This document shows, one piece after another, positions 1 to 7,668 of a DNA stretch of 26,272 bases (its first letter is position 1; every line of letters starts with the position of its first letter). The notes beneath the pieces are model-generated. The model saw nothing but the letters and a program-made list of their open reading frames with translations, did no database searches and was not told the origin of the DNA. The stretch is from GCA-2688105 sp964499445. Its GTDB lineage: Bacteria; Chloroflexota; Dehalococcoidia; Dehalococcoidales; GCA-2688105. The translations under genes were made by a program, and so were the position numbers. The stretch lies in assembly GCA_964499445.1 (NCBI GenBank), contig CAZCLE010000011.1, positions 1-26,272 on the forward strand. The letters run 5' to 3'.

Positions 1-316
1 CCCCGCTGAACTTCAGCCAGACCATCCACATATGACCGATTACTGCTGCCAGTCCTGCCGCCAGCACCCAAAGCTGGCTTAGGTCAAGTAACCAGTAGGC
101 TACAGCCACCGCCGCTGCCCCCTTACCAATATCAACGATAGCCACCGCCACCGCCGATTTAGTCCCGATTTCTCGGTAGGTATTCAAGCCACCAACATTA
201 CCGCTGCCAAGCTGACGAATATCTTTGCCTTTAGCTCGACGGGCGGCGAGATAGGCTGATGGAATAGAACCCAGCAGGTAACCAACAACTATGCCTATAA
301 TCCCGTTGATTATCAC
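1..316 (-). CDS. plsY: Glycerol-3-phosphate acyltransferase PlsY, C-terminal part cut off by window edge
   Basis: This is the N-terminal ~105 residues of an integral membrane enzyme that acylates glycerol-3-phosphate with acyl-phosphate, the first step of phospholipid synthesis. The reverse strand reads from a GTG at 316. It shows the family's first membrane helix with GYLLGSIPSAYLAAR, then the phosphate-binding loop GSGNVGGLNTYREIG, a second hydrophobic stretch, and GHMWMVWLKFSGG just before the edge, where the family has its GH...F.GGKG motif. The more usual loop is GSGNIGATNxxR, so the GGLNTYRE variant is a mild deviation. The start lies 14 bases after the ilvE stop with a GGGGT-type ribosome site, so the two genes are probably co-transcribed. 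The identification is firm. The real C-terminus is not visible. Confidence 0.88.
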   Translation of the reverse strand, partial: MIINGIIGIVVGYLLGSIPSAYLAARRAKGKDIRQLGSGNVGGLNTYREIGTKSAVAVAIVDIGKGAAAVAVAYWLLDLSQLWVLAAGLAAVIGHMWMVWLKFSG

Positions 317-330
317 TCAAGACCCCGCTA

Positions 331-1242
331 CTACGCCTTTTTATAAACTGGTGTGCACCAATCAAGGTATTTTTGGTTGTTGCCGCGTATTACATCGGAG
401 TAAAGTTGTTGCAGCTTTTTGGTTATCTCACCAATTTCATTGTTACCTATCTTACGGCGGTCTACCTCGCCTATGGGGGTTATATTGGCCGCGGTGCCGG
501 TAAAAAAGCACTCATCGGCGGCGTAAAGCTCGCTGCGGTCAATCTGTCTTTCTATGGTTTCTAACCCCAGTTCGTTTTGAGCCAGCTTTATTATGGTATC
601 GCGGGTAATACCCATAAGGAAATTATCATAACTGGCCGGGGTAACTAACTTATCATCTATTACCAGAAAGATATTCTCACCACTTCCTTCCGAGACATGA
701 CCATCTGAGGTAAGCATAATTGCCTCGTCAAAGCCGTTCTCCATAGCTTCGGTTTTAGCCAAGGCATTATTGATATAAAGCCCGGTAATCTTAGCCTGGG
801 GGGTTTCCTTGGGGCGCCGCCAGGAGGAAATGCTGCACTTGGCTTTATCTACATCCAGATATGGTCCCCACGGAATAACGAAGATTGAGAAATCACTATC
901 CAGGCCATGGAGGCGGACACCCAGAGCCTCAGAGCTCTTGTAAGCCATGGGTCGAACATATATGTCTTCTTTAAAACCACACTTTTCCACCAGTTCCACC
1001 GTTATCTGGCAGAGCTCGTCTATGGAATATGGTAGGTCAATCTTTAGGATATGACAGCCGTTGTGCAGCCGCTCATAGTGCTCTTTAAGGCGAAACAGGT
1101 AAACCTGCTGGTGGTCGCCGTTCCAGTTGCCCCGGATACCTTCAAAGACAGCCGTGCCGTAGTGAAGGGAATGGGTCATAATCCCTATCTTGGCTTCGGA
1201 TAAGGGGACGAATTGCTGGTGAAAATAGGCGTATGATGGCAT
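331..1242 (-). CDS. ilvE: Branched-chain amino acid aminotransferase (fold-type IV PLP enzyme)
   Basis: The enzyme transfers amino groups between branched-chain 2-oxo acids and glutamate, the last step of Val, Leu and Ile synthesis. It is 303 residues long, the usual size. The N-terminal HYGTAVFEGIRG (about 28-38) is the class IV substrate-loop signature. K151 in AKITGLYINNALAKTEA is the expected Schiff-base lysine, and VSEGSGENIF (183-192) plus the late FFTGTAANITPI are the PLP phosphate-binding stretches. The ATG at 1242 has AAGGGAG about 11 bases upstream and a good promoter (1288-1316). It is the first gene of a unit that continues into plsY. D-amino-acid transaminase is the alternative within this fold, but the overall motif pattern favours IlvE. 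Confidence 0.93.
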   Translation of the reverse strand: MPSYAYFHQQFVPLSEAKIGIMTHSLHYGTAVFEGIRGNWNGDHQQVYLFRLKEHYERLHNGCHILKIDLPYSIDELCQITVELVEKCGFKEDIYVRPMAYKSSEALGVRLHGLDSDFSIFVIPWGPYLDVDKAKCSISSWRRPKETPQAKITGLYINNALAKTEAMENGFDEAIMLTSDGHVSEGSGENIFLVIDDKLVTPASYDNFLMGITRDTIIKLAQNELGLETIERQIDRSELYAADECFFTGTAANITPIGEVDRRKIGNNEIGEITKKLQQLYSDVIRGNNQKYLDWCTPVYKKA

Positions 1243-1287
1243 TTTAAAAAATCTCCCTTCTTAGCTAAGGCGAATTATTTAGGGCTA

Positions 1288-1316
1288 ATTATAGTCATTA
1301 CTGCGATAGAAAACAA
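1288..1316 (-). promoter_or_regulatory. Sigma-70-type promoter for ilvE
   Basis: Read on the minus strand there is TTGTTT (1311-1316), a 17-base spacer and a perfect TATAAT (1288-1293). The predicted transcription start lies about 40 bases before the ilvE ATG. Spacing and the -10 match the consensus; the assignment is by pattern only. Confidence 0.6.
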
Positions 1317-1322
1317 GCTGAT

Positions 1323-2510
1323 TTACTGAGAGCTAAGACTGGCACCACAACCGGAGCAAAATTTACTGCCGGGAAGGTTAACATGGGAGCAAGCCTGGCA
1401 GGTCAGCTCTTTATTTGGCTGGCTCTGCCCCAAATAAAGCTTCACATGTGGCCATGGAATCTCTATCCCTTCCTCATCAAAGGCTTTCTTGGTTCTCTTT
1501 CTCAGCTCGCCGGTTACCTCCCATTGCTTTAATGGTTTGGTCTCGCCCAATACCTTTATCTCAATGGCAGAATCTCCGAAATTATTGACCCTGAGCACCT
1601 GGGGAGCTTTTATAATCATGGGACCAAAGCTTTCATCCTCGGCTAATTCCTTGCCTACCCGGTTTATAACCTCTATCACCCGGTCAAGGTCTTCGCCATA
1701 AGCTACCGGGATGTCCAGATTAACCCTTGACCAGTCTCTGGTGTAGTTGCTGGCGGTGGTAATTTCGCCGCTGGGTATGCTGTGAACAATACCATCAAGG
1801 TCGCGGAGGACGGTTCTTCTCAGGTTGATATCTTCCACCAGACCGGCGATACCGGCAATGCGCACCACATCACCTTTACTGTATTGGTCTTCAAGTATGA
1901 TAAATAGCCCACTGAGGAAGTCTCTAATCAGGCTTTGGGCGCCAAAACCTATAGCGATACCGGCAACCCCGGCTCCAGCCAGGAGGGGGGCAATGTTTAT
2001 TCCCAGCTCGGAAAGAATCATGAATATAGCGATTATTACGATGACGGCACCGACAGCGGTGGTAAGGAAACCGCTCAAGGTATGCGCCCTCTTGGCTAAC
2101 TCCGCCTTGGCGCGGCGCCCTCTGCCTCTTATGGTAATCGACCTCTCGACTAGCCTGGGCGTTACTACCTTAGCTACCTTGTAGGCTAGAAAAGAGAGTA
2201 AGATGATGATGAGGATGGGAACGCCGTGCTCCAGGAGCCAGCCACCTACCACTTTCAGAGCTGGGGTGATGTTTACCCCGTAGCGGGAGACGATAACCGC
2301 AGTTACCGCCATGGCTAGGAGCACGCCCCCGATACCGATAATGACCCGGGTGACTGCCCTCTGGCTGCCTTTCAGTGACTCTTGCCACGGCTTGGGCACG
2401 ACTTTGGCTACAAGGTGGGGAGCCCAGCGCCGGAGCAGATAGAAGAGAATGCCCCCCACCACCACAGCAATTAATATCCACACCCCGTTAGTTATAAACC
2501 ATTCCCACAT
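1323..2510 (-). CDS. MscS-family mechanosensitive channel with C-terminal zinc ribbon
   Basis: This is a membrane channel of the small-conductance (MscS) superfamily, which relieves osmotic pressure. Hydrophobic helices lie near residues 7-27, 57-75, 96-113 and 150-170. They are followed by the pore helix and beta domain: LLAGAGVAGIAIGFGAQSLI, then FIILEDQYSKGDVV, typical of MscS. The last ~25 residues add a CxxC-x10-CxxC zinc ribbon (Cys 371, 374, 385 and 388 in the 395-residue form), which is not part of the core channel. The ATG at 2510 is chosen because AAGGGGGG sits 8 bases upstream. A GTG three codons earlier (2519) would overlap that ribosome site. The promoter -10 is at 2549-2554. What the ribbon senses or binds is unknown. 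Confidence 0.9.
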   Translation of the reverse strand: MWEWFITNGVWILIAVVVGGILFYLLRRWAPHLVAKVVPKPWQESLKGSQRAVTRVIIGIGGVLLAMAVTAVIVSRYGVNITPALKVVGGWLLEHGVPILIIILLSFLAYKVAKVVTPRLVERSITIRGRGRRAKAELAKRAHTLSGFLTTAVGAVIVIIAIFMILSELGINIAPLLAGAGVAGIAIGFGAQSLIRDFLSGLFIILEDQYSKGDVVRIAGIAGLVEDINLRRTVLRDLDGIVHSIPSGEITTASNYTRDWSRVNLDIPVAYGEDLDRVIEVINRVGKELAEDESFGPMIIKAPQVLRVNNFGDSAIEIKVLGETKPLKQWEVTGELRKRTKKAFDEEGIEIPWPHVKLYLGQSQPNKELTCQACSHVNLPGSKFCSGCGASLSSQ

Positions 2511-2548
2511 AGTGACCACCCCCCTTAAATGTGACTAATATAGATAAT

Positions 2549-2554
2549 ATTATA
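2549..2554 (-). promoter_or_regulatory. Probable -10 element for the MscS-type channel gene
   Basis: The minus strand has a perfect TATAAT about 38 bases before the channel's ATG. No convincing -35 hexamer is seen 16-18 bases upstream, where the 60-bp gene remnant lies. The call rests on the -10 alone. Confidence 0.4.
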
Positions 2555-2561
2555 CCACTAT

Positions 2562-2621
2562 CAGGACATAACCGACCTCCAGAAGATAAAGGGCGAAAAG
2601 AGACTATTGGATGTGGGGTAG
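2562..2621 (+). pseudogene. Remnant: 60-bp second copy of the 3' end of the PAS gene
   Basis: These 60 bases align without gaps to 3371-3430, the last 19 codons and stop of the PAS gene downstream, with 5 mismatches. The remnant still reads QDITDLQKIKGEKRLLDVG followed by a stop in frame. Just upstream of 2562 the similarity ends abruptly. There is no start codon, so this is the decayed tail of a former tandem copy, and the -10 of the channel gene now abuts the break. Confidence 0.75.
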
Positions 2622-2667
2622 TTTGAGGGTCTGGAAGGACTATTAGGTGACCTATTGCACTCGGCTA

Positions 2668-2965
2668 TTAACCCTATCCCCTTCCCCTTATCAAGAGGAA
2701 GACAATTTCTTTAGAGGGGCTTCTCAATTGTTCAGGGGAAGGTTGAAGAGGCGAAGCCCCTTCAAAAAATAATCATTCCACCTGCTTAAATAAAGGAAAC
2801 TAATCTTCTGGGGGTGTATAAGAGGGGCATTAGCCCCTTTTAGATTTAACCAATTACTACTCTAGGATAAGGAGAGTCAAGAGAGGCTACGCCTCTCTTA
2901 TATAACCATCTCCCCCTCTCCTTTGAAGGAGAGGGGGAGAAAGGGGGTGAGGTTGATAAAGAATC
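2668..2965. repeat. Cluster of dispersed hairpin repeats (MITE-like fragments)
   Basis: This gene-free stretch is built of palindromic blocks seen elsewhere in the window. They are a GAGGCGAAGCCCC-type hairpin near 2745-2765, AGAGGGGCATTAGCCCCTTTT near 2820-2840, and GAGAGGCTACGCCTCTC near 2881-2899. A CCCCCTCTCC/GGAGAGGGGG hairpin lies at about 2911-2940. The right end, GGGGGTGAGGTTGATAAA followed by GAATCTA, matches the ends at 17238-17265 and 18956-18984. It seems to hold at least two overlapping or partly deleted elements. No coding potential is seen. Confidence 0.75.
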
Positions 2966-2971
2966 TATAAT
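2966..2971 (+). promoter_or_regulatory. Possible -10 element for the PAS gene, followed by a UUCG-capped hairpin
   Basis: A TATAAT sits at the outer edge of the repeat end, about 67 bases before the PAS gene ATG. The leader then holds a hairpin around 2982-3000 (ACTCA...TGAGT, with C-UUCG-G closing the loop). No good -35 is seen at normal spacing, so the promoter call is weak. Confidence 0.3.
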
Positions 2972-3037
2972 GGTAGGGCTGGACTCAACTTCGGCTGAGT
3001 GGTATATATGTAGGTAACACGGAATTGGGGGTGAGCT

Positions 3038-3430
3038 ATGCTGGAAACACTTTCAACGGAGACGCTGGAGGCTATCTTTGATGCCTTGCCGGTAGAGGTA
3101 TCATTCGTGGATGAGGCTGATACCGTCAGGTATTACAGCAAGGGTGATGAGAGGATATTTAGACGGACGCCAGCCGTAATCGGCAGGAAGGTGCAGGACT
3201 GCCATCCGCAGAAGAGCCTGCATAAGGTGGAGCAGGTGGTAAGCGACCTGAAAGCCGGCAGGAGAGATGTAGCCGAGTTCTGGATTGACCTTAACGGGCG
3301 CAAGATATATATTCGGTATTTCCCGGTTAAGGACAAAGCTGGCAAATATATCGGCATTCTTGAGGTAACCCAGGACATAACCGACCTCCAGAAGATAAAG
3401 GGGGAGAAGAGGCTCTTGGATGAGGGGTAG
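3038..3430 (+). CDS. Stand-alone PAS domain protein (DUF438-type PAS)
   Basis: This 130-residue protein consists almost entirely of one PAS fold: an N-terminal helix, LPVEVSFVDEADTVRYYS (about 18-35), TPAVIGRKVQDCHPQKSLH (44-62), AEFWIDLNGRKIYIRYFPV (79-97), and LEVTQDIT near 108-115. The pattern is that of the PAS domain usually found at the C-terminus of DUF438 or hemerythrin-type proteins, here without partners. The C-terminal tail is charged and helical. The ATG has GGGGGTGAG just upstream. It probably senses a small ligand or redox state and passes it to another protein, but no partner gene is adjacent. A damaged copy of its tail lies at 2562-2621. It converges with dinB, with stop codons 2 bases apart. 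Confidence 0.8.
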   Translation: MLETLSTETLEAIFDALPVEVSFVDEADTVRYYSKGDERIFRRTPAVIGRKVQDCHPQKSLHKVEQVVSDLKAGRRDVAEFWIDLNGRKIYIRYFPVKDKAGKYIGILEVTQDITDLQKIKGEKRLLDEG

Positions 3431-3432
3431 TC

Positions 3433-4653
3433 CTACCTTGACAAACTCGGCGTATGCAGGGTGTAGCCTTCTTTGTCGGTGGGGAAGATGTCCTTTAGCC
3501 GCATCGTCCGCCCCGTTTGTATGGCGGTGAAGCCGTATTTGTTGCGGATGCGGTCGATGGCCTTATTTAGCCTTTCCACTCTTTCCGTTGATGCGTCCAG
3601 CATCTCTAGCTGCCGCCCCGGCTCCACCAGGCTTGATACCCCAATGCCGATGAGGCGAATTGGTTGCTTTTCTTGGGCCAGGGCTCCCTTTAGCAGCTTC
3701 AGTCCGGTGTCAAAGATGGTCTGGTCGGTATCGCTGGCTTGCCCCAGGGTGTGACGACGGGTTATGGTGGTGAAATCGGCATATCTCAGCTTTAAGGTTA
3801 CGCACCTGGCTAGCTTATTTCGCTGGCGCAAATCACTGCCTACCCTTTCCCCGAGATAGCGTAGCGTCGCCTCAAGCTGGGAGCGGTCTCGGGTATCCTG
3901 ACCGAAAGTGGTTTCCCGGCTGATGGACTTGGCCTCACTCGGTGGTTCTATTTCTCTATCATCAATACCGTTAGCATAGCGGTGCAGAAGCTCACCAGAC
4001 GCACCAAAATGGCTTTTGAGGGCGCTTAACGGTATATTAGATAGTTCACCTATGGTATGGATGCCCCAACCCTTTAATATTCGCTCCGTCTTTTTGCCGA
4101 CTCCAGGCAGTTTAGCGATAGGTAAGGGTGCCAGGAAAGAGCGTTCATCCCCGGCGGCTACCTCCACCAGTCCATCTGGCTTGGATAACTCAGAGGCGAC
4201 CTTGGTGACTACCTTATTGCTGGCGATACCAATTGAGGCAATAAGCCTGAGTTCATCTCTAACCCGCTGCTTGATATTTAGCGCCATCTGGTGAGCGGAG
4301 CCATAGAGAGATTCAAAGCCGGTGGCATCAAGATAGGCCTCATCCAGGCTCACCGGCTCCAGATAGGGTGAAAATTCGGCTAGGGTAGCCATAAACCTTC
4401 GTGACGCCTCACGGTACTTGGGGAAACTGCCTTCGATGAAGATAGCCTGGGGGCAAAGGCGGCTGGCGGTAGCCAGCGGCATACCGGAATGTAAACCGAA
4501 AGCTCTGGCTTCATATGAGGCGGCGGCGACGACGCCTCGCCGGTCAGGTTTGCCGCCCACTACCACCGGTTTACCCCGGAGCTTGGGGTTTTCTGCCTGC
4601 TCTACCGAGACAAAGAAGGCATCAAGGTCAATATGCATAATGCGGCGAGCCAT
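3433..4653 (-). CDS. dinB: DNA polymerase IV (Y-family translesion polymerase)
   Basis: This error-prone polymerase copies past damaged template bases. It is 406 residues. The N-terminal IMHIDLDAFFVSVEQ carries the first metal-binding Asp residues (D9, D11). VSLDEAYLDAT (101-111) carries the catalytic D104/E105. A helix-hairpin-helix, LPGVGKKTERIL (about 182-193), is followed by the little-finger domain to the end. I do not see an obvious QLxLF-type clamp-binding motif at the C-terminus, which ends in PSLSR. The ATG overlaps the stop of the DUF951 gene by one base (TAATG), so translation is probably coupled. It is the third gene of the pyrF-DUF951-dinB unit. Confidence 0.95.
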   Translation of the reverse strand: MARRIMHIDLDAFFVSVEQAENPKLRGKPVVVGGKPDRRGVVAAASYEARAFGLHSGMPLATASRLCPQAIFIEGSFPKYREASRRFMATLAEFSPYLEPVSLDEAYLDATGFESLYGSAHQMALNIKQRVRDELRLIASIGIASNKVVTKVASELSKPDGLVEVAAGDERSFLAPLPIAKLPGVGKKTERILKGWGIHTIGELSNIPLSALKSHFGASGELLHRYANGIDDREIEPPSEAKSISRETTFGQDTRDRSQLEATLRYLGERVGSDLRQRNKLARCVTLKLRYADFTTITRRHTLGQASDTDQTIFDTGLKLLKGALAQEKQPIRLIGIGVSSLVEPGRQLEMLDASTERVERLNKAIDRIRNKYGFTAIQTGRTMRLKDIFPTDKEGYTLHTPSLSR

Positions 4654-4844
4654 TACTCCCCTCGGGAAACAAAGGTTTTAACTCTGCGCTCAAAAACGCT
4701 GCGCTCAAGGAGGACACGGCGCTGGCATTTAAGGCATTTAATCCCTATATCCGCCCCGAGCCTGACCACCTCCCACTCGTAACTACCGCAGGGGTGCTTC
4801 TTCCTGAGGCGGACCACATCACCCAGCTTTATCTCCATAACCAT
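4653..4844 (-). CDS. DUF951 family small protein
   Basis: This 63-residue basic protein matches the DUF951 pattern: IKLGDVVRLRKKHPCGSYEWEV, then RLGADIGIKCLKCQRRVLLER and a basic tail. The single Cys of HPCGS and the CLKC pair could bind zinc with family-typical spacing, which would suggest a nucleic-acid-binding small beta-barrel. The biochemical role of the family is not established. The first ATG (4844) has GAGG 8 bases upstream; a second in-frame ATG two codons later is possible. It sits 18 bases after pyrF and overlaps dinB by one base, so it is co-transcribed with both. Confidence 0.85.
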   Translation of the reverse strand: MVMEIKLGDVVRLRKKHPCGSYEWEVVRLGADIGIKCLKCQRRVLLERSVFERRVKTFVSRGE

Positions 4845-4862
4845 TTGTCTTGCCTCAAAGAG

Positions 4863-5681
4863 CTAATATTTTAGGGTAGAGAGGTGATAGTTAATCTGTT
4901 CCCTAAGTTCAGAGGCCGCCCGCCGCGCCGCCGGGGCGAAGTCCTTTTCTGGTGAGGCATATATAATTTGCCGTGATGAGTTGATAATTGCCTTCTCCCC
5001 CTGACTATCAATCCCATAACGGACGGCTGAAGCCAGGTCTCCCCCCTGGGCACCAATGCCAGGTATCAGAAGGGGCATATCGGGGTGGCTCTGCCGTATC
5101 AGCTTTAATTCTTCAGGGTAGGTAGCCCCCACCACCAGCCCGATGTTGCCGTGTGTATTCCACTCGCTGGCTTTCAGGGCTACCAGCTCAAATAGCGGGC
5201 GGGTGCCCGACTCTGCCTCGCAGCGGAGGGACTGGAAGTCCACGGCACCGGCATTTGATGTCCGGCACAGGATAAAAATCCCCTTGTCGCGGTACTGGAT
5301 AAAGGGCTCTATTGAGTCGAAGCCGAGGTAGGGATTAACGGTAGTGGCATCAAAGTTTAGATTATCGAAGATAGCCCTGGCGTAAGCTTTAGCTGTATTA
5401 CCGATGTCGCCCCGCTTGGCGTCACCGATTACTGGTATATCATCCGGAATGTATTTAATGGTGCGCTTCAGGGCATCAAGACCCTCGTCTCCCTGGGCTT
5501 CGTAGAAGGCGAGGTTGAGTTTGTAGGCGCATACCAAATCGGAGGTCGCCTCAATAATCGCCTTATTGAATTCAAAGATGCCTATCTTGTCAGGCATCCT
5601 CTCTAGGTCAGGGTCAAGCCCCACACAGAGCAGGCTCTTATTCTTTCTGGCGGCATTGGTTAGCTTTTCGGTGAAGTTCAC
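4863..5681 (-). CDS. pyrF: Orotidine 5'-phosphate decarboxylase (type 2)
   Basis: The enzyme decarboxylates OMP to UMP, the last step of pyrimidine nucleotide synthesis. At 272 residues it fits the longer type-2 subfamily. The catalytic signature is DAKRGDIGNTAKAYA, with D87, K89 and D92. LLCVGLDPD (about 17-25) opens the barrel, and PGIGAQGGD near 210-220 is the phosphate-binding loop. The GTG start at 5681 is chosen because AGGAGG lies 5 bases upstream. A promoter is visible at 5704-5733, divergent from folC. It heads an operon with DUF951 and dinB. Confidence 0.95.
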   Translation of the reverse strand: MNFTEKLTNAARKNKSLLCVGLDPDLERMPDKIGIFEFNKAIIEATSDLVCAYKLNLAFYEAQGDEGLDALKRTIKYIPDDIPVIGDAKRGDIGNTAKAYARAIFDNLNFDATTVNPYLGFDSIEPFIQYRDKGIFILCRTSNAGAVDFQSLRCEAESGTRPLFELVALKASEWNTHGNIGLVVGATYPEELKLIRQSHPDMPLLIPGIGAQGGDLASAVRYGIDSQGEKAIINSSRQIIYASPEKDFAPAARRAASELREQINYHLSTLKY

Positions 5682-5703
5682 CTTACCCTCCTATGGTAAG
5701 CTG

Positions 5704-5733
5704 ATAATATCAGTCGCTGTGAGTTAGCGTCAA
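5704..5733 (-). promoter_or_regulatory. Promoter of the pyrF-DUF951-dinB operon
   Basis: The minus strand reads TTGACG (5728-5733), 18 bases, then TATTAT (5704-5709), 22 bases before the GTG start. This is a good sigma-70-type pair in a short divergent intergenic region shared with folC. Confidence 0.55.
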
Positions 5734-5750
5734 GTATCGCTTGTCTCCAG

Positions 5751-5779
5751 TTTAAATGTCCAATAGGCGGTGATATAAT
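5751..5779 (+). promoter_or_regulatory. Promoter of folC
   Basis: TTTAAA (5751-5756), 17 bases, and a perfect TATAAT (5774-5779). The predicted transcript would begin near 5786. That makes the earlier in-frame TTG at 5779 untranslatable and supports the TTG at 5806 as the folC start. Confidence 0.55.
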
Positions 5780-5805
5780 TGGTTTTAGATATTTGGGGGA
5801 CAGGA

Positions 5806-7155
5806 TTGTCAACTAATCCCTATCAGCAGGCAGTAGACTATCTATCCAGCTACACTGACTATGAAGTAGTGCCCAGGCTGGCACATAATGCGGCTAATTA
5901 TGACCTCAGGCGAGTGGAGGAGCTGCTGGGGCGGTTGGGTAATCCCCATCTGGCAGCGAAGTCAGTCCATATCGCCGGCACCAATGGTAAGGGGAGCACG
6001 GCGGCGATGGTGGCTTCGGTTCTGACCACTTCGGGTTATATCACCGGGCTTTACACCTCGCCTCATCTGCATACCTGGAGAGAGCGAGTCAGGGTTGATG
6101 GAGAATTAATCACTGAAGAAGAGTTTACTACCTTAGTGGAAAGGTTCAAGCCTGAGGTTGAGGCGGTGAACCAGAGAGCCACCTACGGTCGGCTGACTAC
6201 CTTTGAGATATTAACCACACTGGCCTACGCCTACTTTGCCCTGAAGAAGGCGGATTTTCAGGTGCTGGAGGTGGGCTTGGGGGGCAAGTTTGACGCCACC
6301 AATGTCATCCAGCCTGAGGTTTGCCTCATCACTTCGGTTAGTTTTGACCATACCGATGTATTAGGTAACTCTCTGGCTGAGATTGCGGCGGAGAAAGCGG
6401 GCATTATCAAGCCAGGCAGCATGGTGGTGACCTCACCCCAGCCTAGCGAGGCGGCTCAGGTAATAGAAGAAACCTGTCTGGCTCGCGGGGCAGGGCTGGT
6501 CAGGGTGGGTAGTGATGTTACCTGGCAGAGTCTAAGTGCCGATTTTGACCGGCAGCTGTTTAGAGTGGCGGGGCGATTGGGTAGTTATGAACTTTCCATC
6601 CCATTTCTTGGTCGCCACCAGTTAGACAATGCGGCTACTGCTGTGGCTGCCCTTGAGGTTTTAGCGGAAAAGGGTTTTAGTATTTCCCGGGATAGCATCG
6701 CTCAAGGTCTGGCGCAGGTAAGCTGGCCGGGTCGACTCCAGGTTCTCAGCCGTCACCCCCTTCTGGTGGTTGATGGGGCTCATAACCCCGATTCAGCTCA
6801 GAAGTTAAGGCAGTCTCTGGAGCAATACTTTGAGTTTGAGCGGGCTATATTGGTTATAGGGGCGTCGGATGATAAAGATGTGGCCGGCGTAGTCTCAGAA
6901 TTAGCTCCCCTTTTTGATAGGGTGATTGTCACCCGCACCTGCCACCCCCGGGCGATGGCACCGCCCCTGGTTGTAGCTGAATTTAGACGGCATGGAATAG
7001 AAGCTCAGGTAGCGGAGACTATTTCTGAAGCCCTGTCTCTGGCTCTGAGCGTAGCCGGGGCTAGAGACCTCATCTGTGCTGCTGGTTCCCTGTTTGTGGT
7101 CGGGGAGACCATTGAGGAGGTAAATAAGCAAAGTCGCCTATTAGGGAAAGATTAA
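5806..7155 (+). CDS. folC: Folylpolyglutamate synthase / dihydrofolate synthase
   Basis: The enzyme adds glutamate to dihydropteroate or folates using ATP, in the Mur-ligase fold. In the 449-residue form, HIAGTNGKGSTAAMVA (about 55-70) is the P-loop. TSVSFDHTDVLG and EKAGIIKPG follow in the central domain, and VVDGAHNPDS marks the start of the C-terminal domain. TTG at 5806 is preferred: GGGGGA lies just upstream at normal spacing and the predicted transcription start is at about 5786. An in-frame TTG at 5779 overlaps the -10 box and would add nine unlikely residues. It is divergent from pyrF and converges on the SWIM gene. Which of the two activities dominates cannot be told from sequence. 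Confidence 0.92.
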   Translation: MSTNPYQQAVDYLSSYTDYEVVPRLAHNAANYDLRRVEELLGRLGNPHLAAKSVHIAGTNGKGSTAAMVASVLTTSGYITGLYTSPHLHTWRERVRVDGELITEEEFTTLVERFKPEVEAVNQRATYGRLTTFEILTTLAYAYFALKKADFQVLEVGLGGKFDATNVIQPEVCLITSVSFDHTDVLGNSLAEIAAEKAGIIKPGSMVVTSPQPSEAAQVIEETCLARGAGLVRVGSDVTWQSLSADFDRQLFRVAGRLGSYELSIPFLGRHQLDNAATAVAALEVLAEKGFSISRDSIAQGLAQVSWPGRLQVLSRHPLLVVDGAHNPDSAQKLRQSLEQYFEFERAILVIGASDDKDVAGVVSELAPLFDRVIVTRTCHPRAMAPPLVVAEFRRHGIEAQVAETISEALSLALSVAGARDLICAAGSLFVVGETIEEVNKQSRLLGKD

Positions 7156-7180
7156 AGAGGCGATGAGGTTAGTAGTGGCC

Positions 7181-7444
7181 TTATGGGGAAGTGACATATT
7201 GTGTCGTCAGCGCCTCTTTGGGGAGCATATTACCCAGGACTTTCCCTAGGGCTAAGGTATGACTGCAGAGCCCCCAGCTTGAGAAAAAGTGGCAGGAGCA
7301 ATGCCACTTGCCATTTCTGAATTCAGTGGTATAGTTGTCGTGCTCTCCCCGGAATTTAACTGAGAGCTCGGTGAAGGTAATCCGTTCCGTCTCTTGAGCA
7401 TAACGATTAGCCTTTTCGATTTTCCCAATCAAGCTGGACTGCAT
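7181..7444 (-). CDS. Small SWIM zinc-finger protein
   Basis: This 87-residue protein has a SWIM zinc finger near its middle: HCSCHFFSSWGLCSH gives CxC-x8-CxH with C49, C51, C60 and H62. The residues before it form the beta-strand region (SVKFRGEHDNYTTEFRNGKW) typical of SWIM domains, which bind DNA or proteins. No second domain is present, so this is a minimal member. The ATG has a perfect AAGGAGG 7 bases upstream. It faces the 3' end of folC and is alone on its strand. Partner and target are unknown. Confidence 0.82.
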   Translation of the reverse strand: MQSSLIGKIEKANRYAQETERITFTELSVKFRGEHDNYTTEFRNGKWHCSCHFFSSWGLCSHTLALGKVLGNMLPKEALTTQYVTSP

Positions 7445-7466
7445 AACTATACCTCCTTAAACTTAC

Positions 7467-7501
7467 GAAGCACTGGCTTATTTGGCTCAGTGCTTCTTTT
7501 T
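7467..7501 (+). terminator. Rho-independent terminator-like hairpin (plus strand)
   Basis: A perfect 9-bp stem, GAAGCACTG (7467-7475) with CAGTGCTTC (7488-7496), is followed by TTTTT (7497-7501). It could stop plus-strand transcripts running out of folC across the antisense SWIM gene. On the minus strand it would lie in the SWIM leader but lacks a T-run. Confidence 0.6.
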
Positions 7502-7610
7502 CCTGGCAATAATAAAGTTGTAACTGCTAAACGCATATTATCTACTTCCCATTAAGCCTTCCATATTTTAATTTTACTCCCTTTTTAATTATAAGTCTAG
7601 GGAAGTTAAG

Positions 7611-7639
7611 TTGCCTTAGCTAAGCAATTACTGTAAAAT
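7611..7639 (+). promoter_or_regulatory. Promoter of the leader ORF and DUF6951-like gene
   Basis: TTGCCT (7611-7616), exactly 17 bases, then TAAAAT (7634-7639). It is 29 bases upstream of the 17-codon leader ORF. A similar leader sequence with the same TTGCCT recurs at 8059 before the FmdB gene. Confidence 0.55.
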
Positions 7640-7668
7640 GTGTTGGGAAAATTGCGAGAGGTGAAATA

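Noticed and set aside
2170..2481. A 103-residue frame antisense-adjacent to the channel gene
   Set aside because: It is on the same strand but in another frame inside the MscS gene. The composition is shadow-like (Pro/His/Arg/Ser-rich) with no family pattern.
5779..5805. Upstream TTG start for folC
   Set aside because: It overlaps a perfect -10 box, lacks a ribosome site, and would precede the predicted transcription start.
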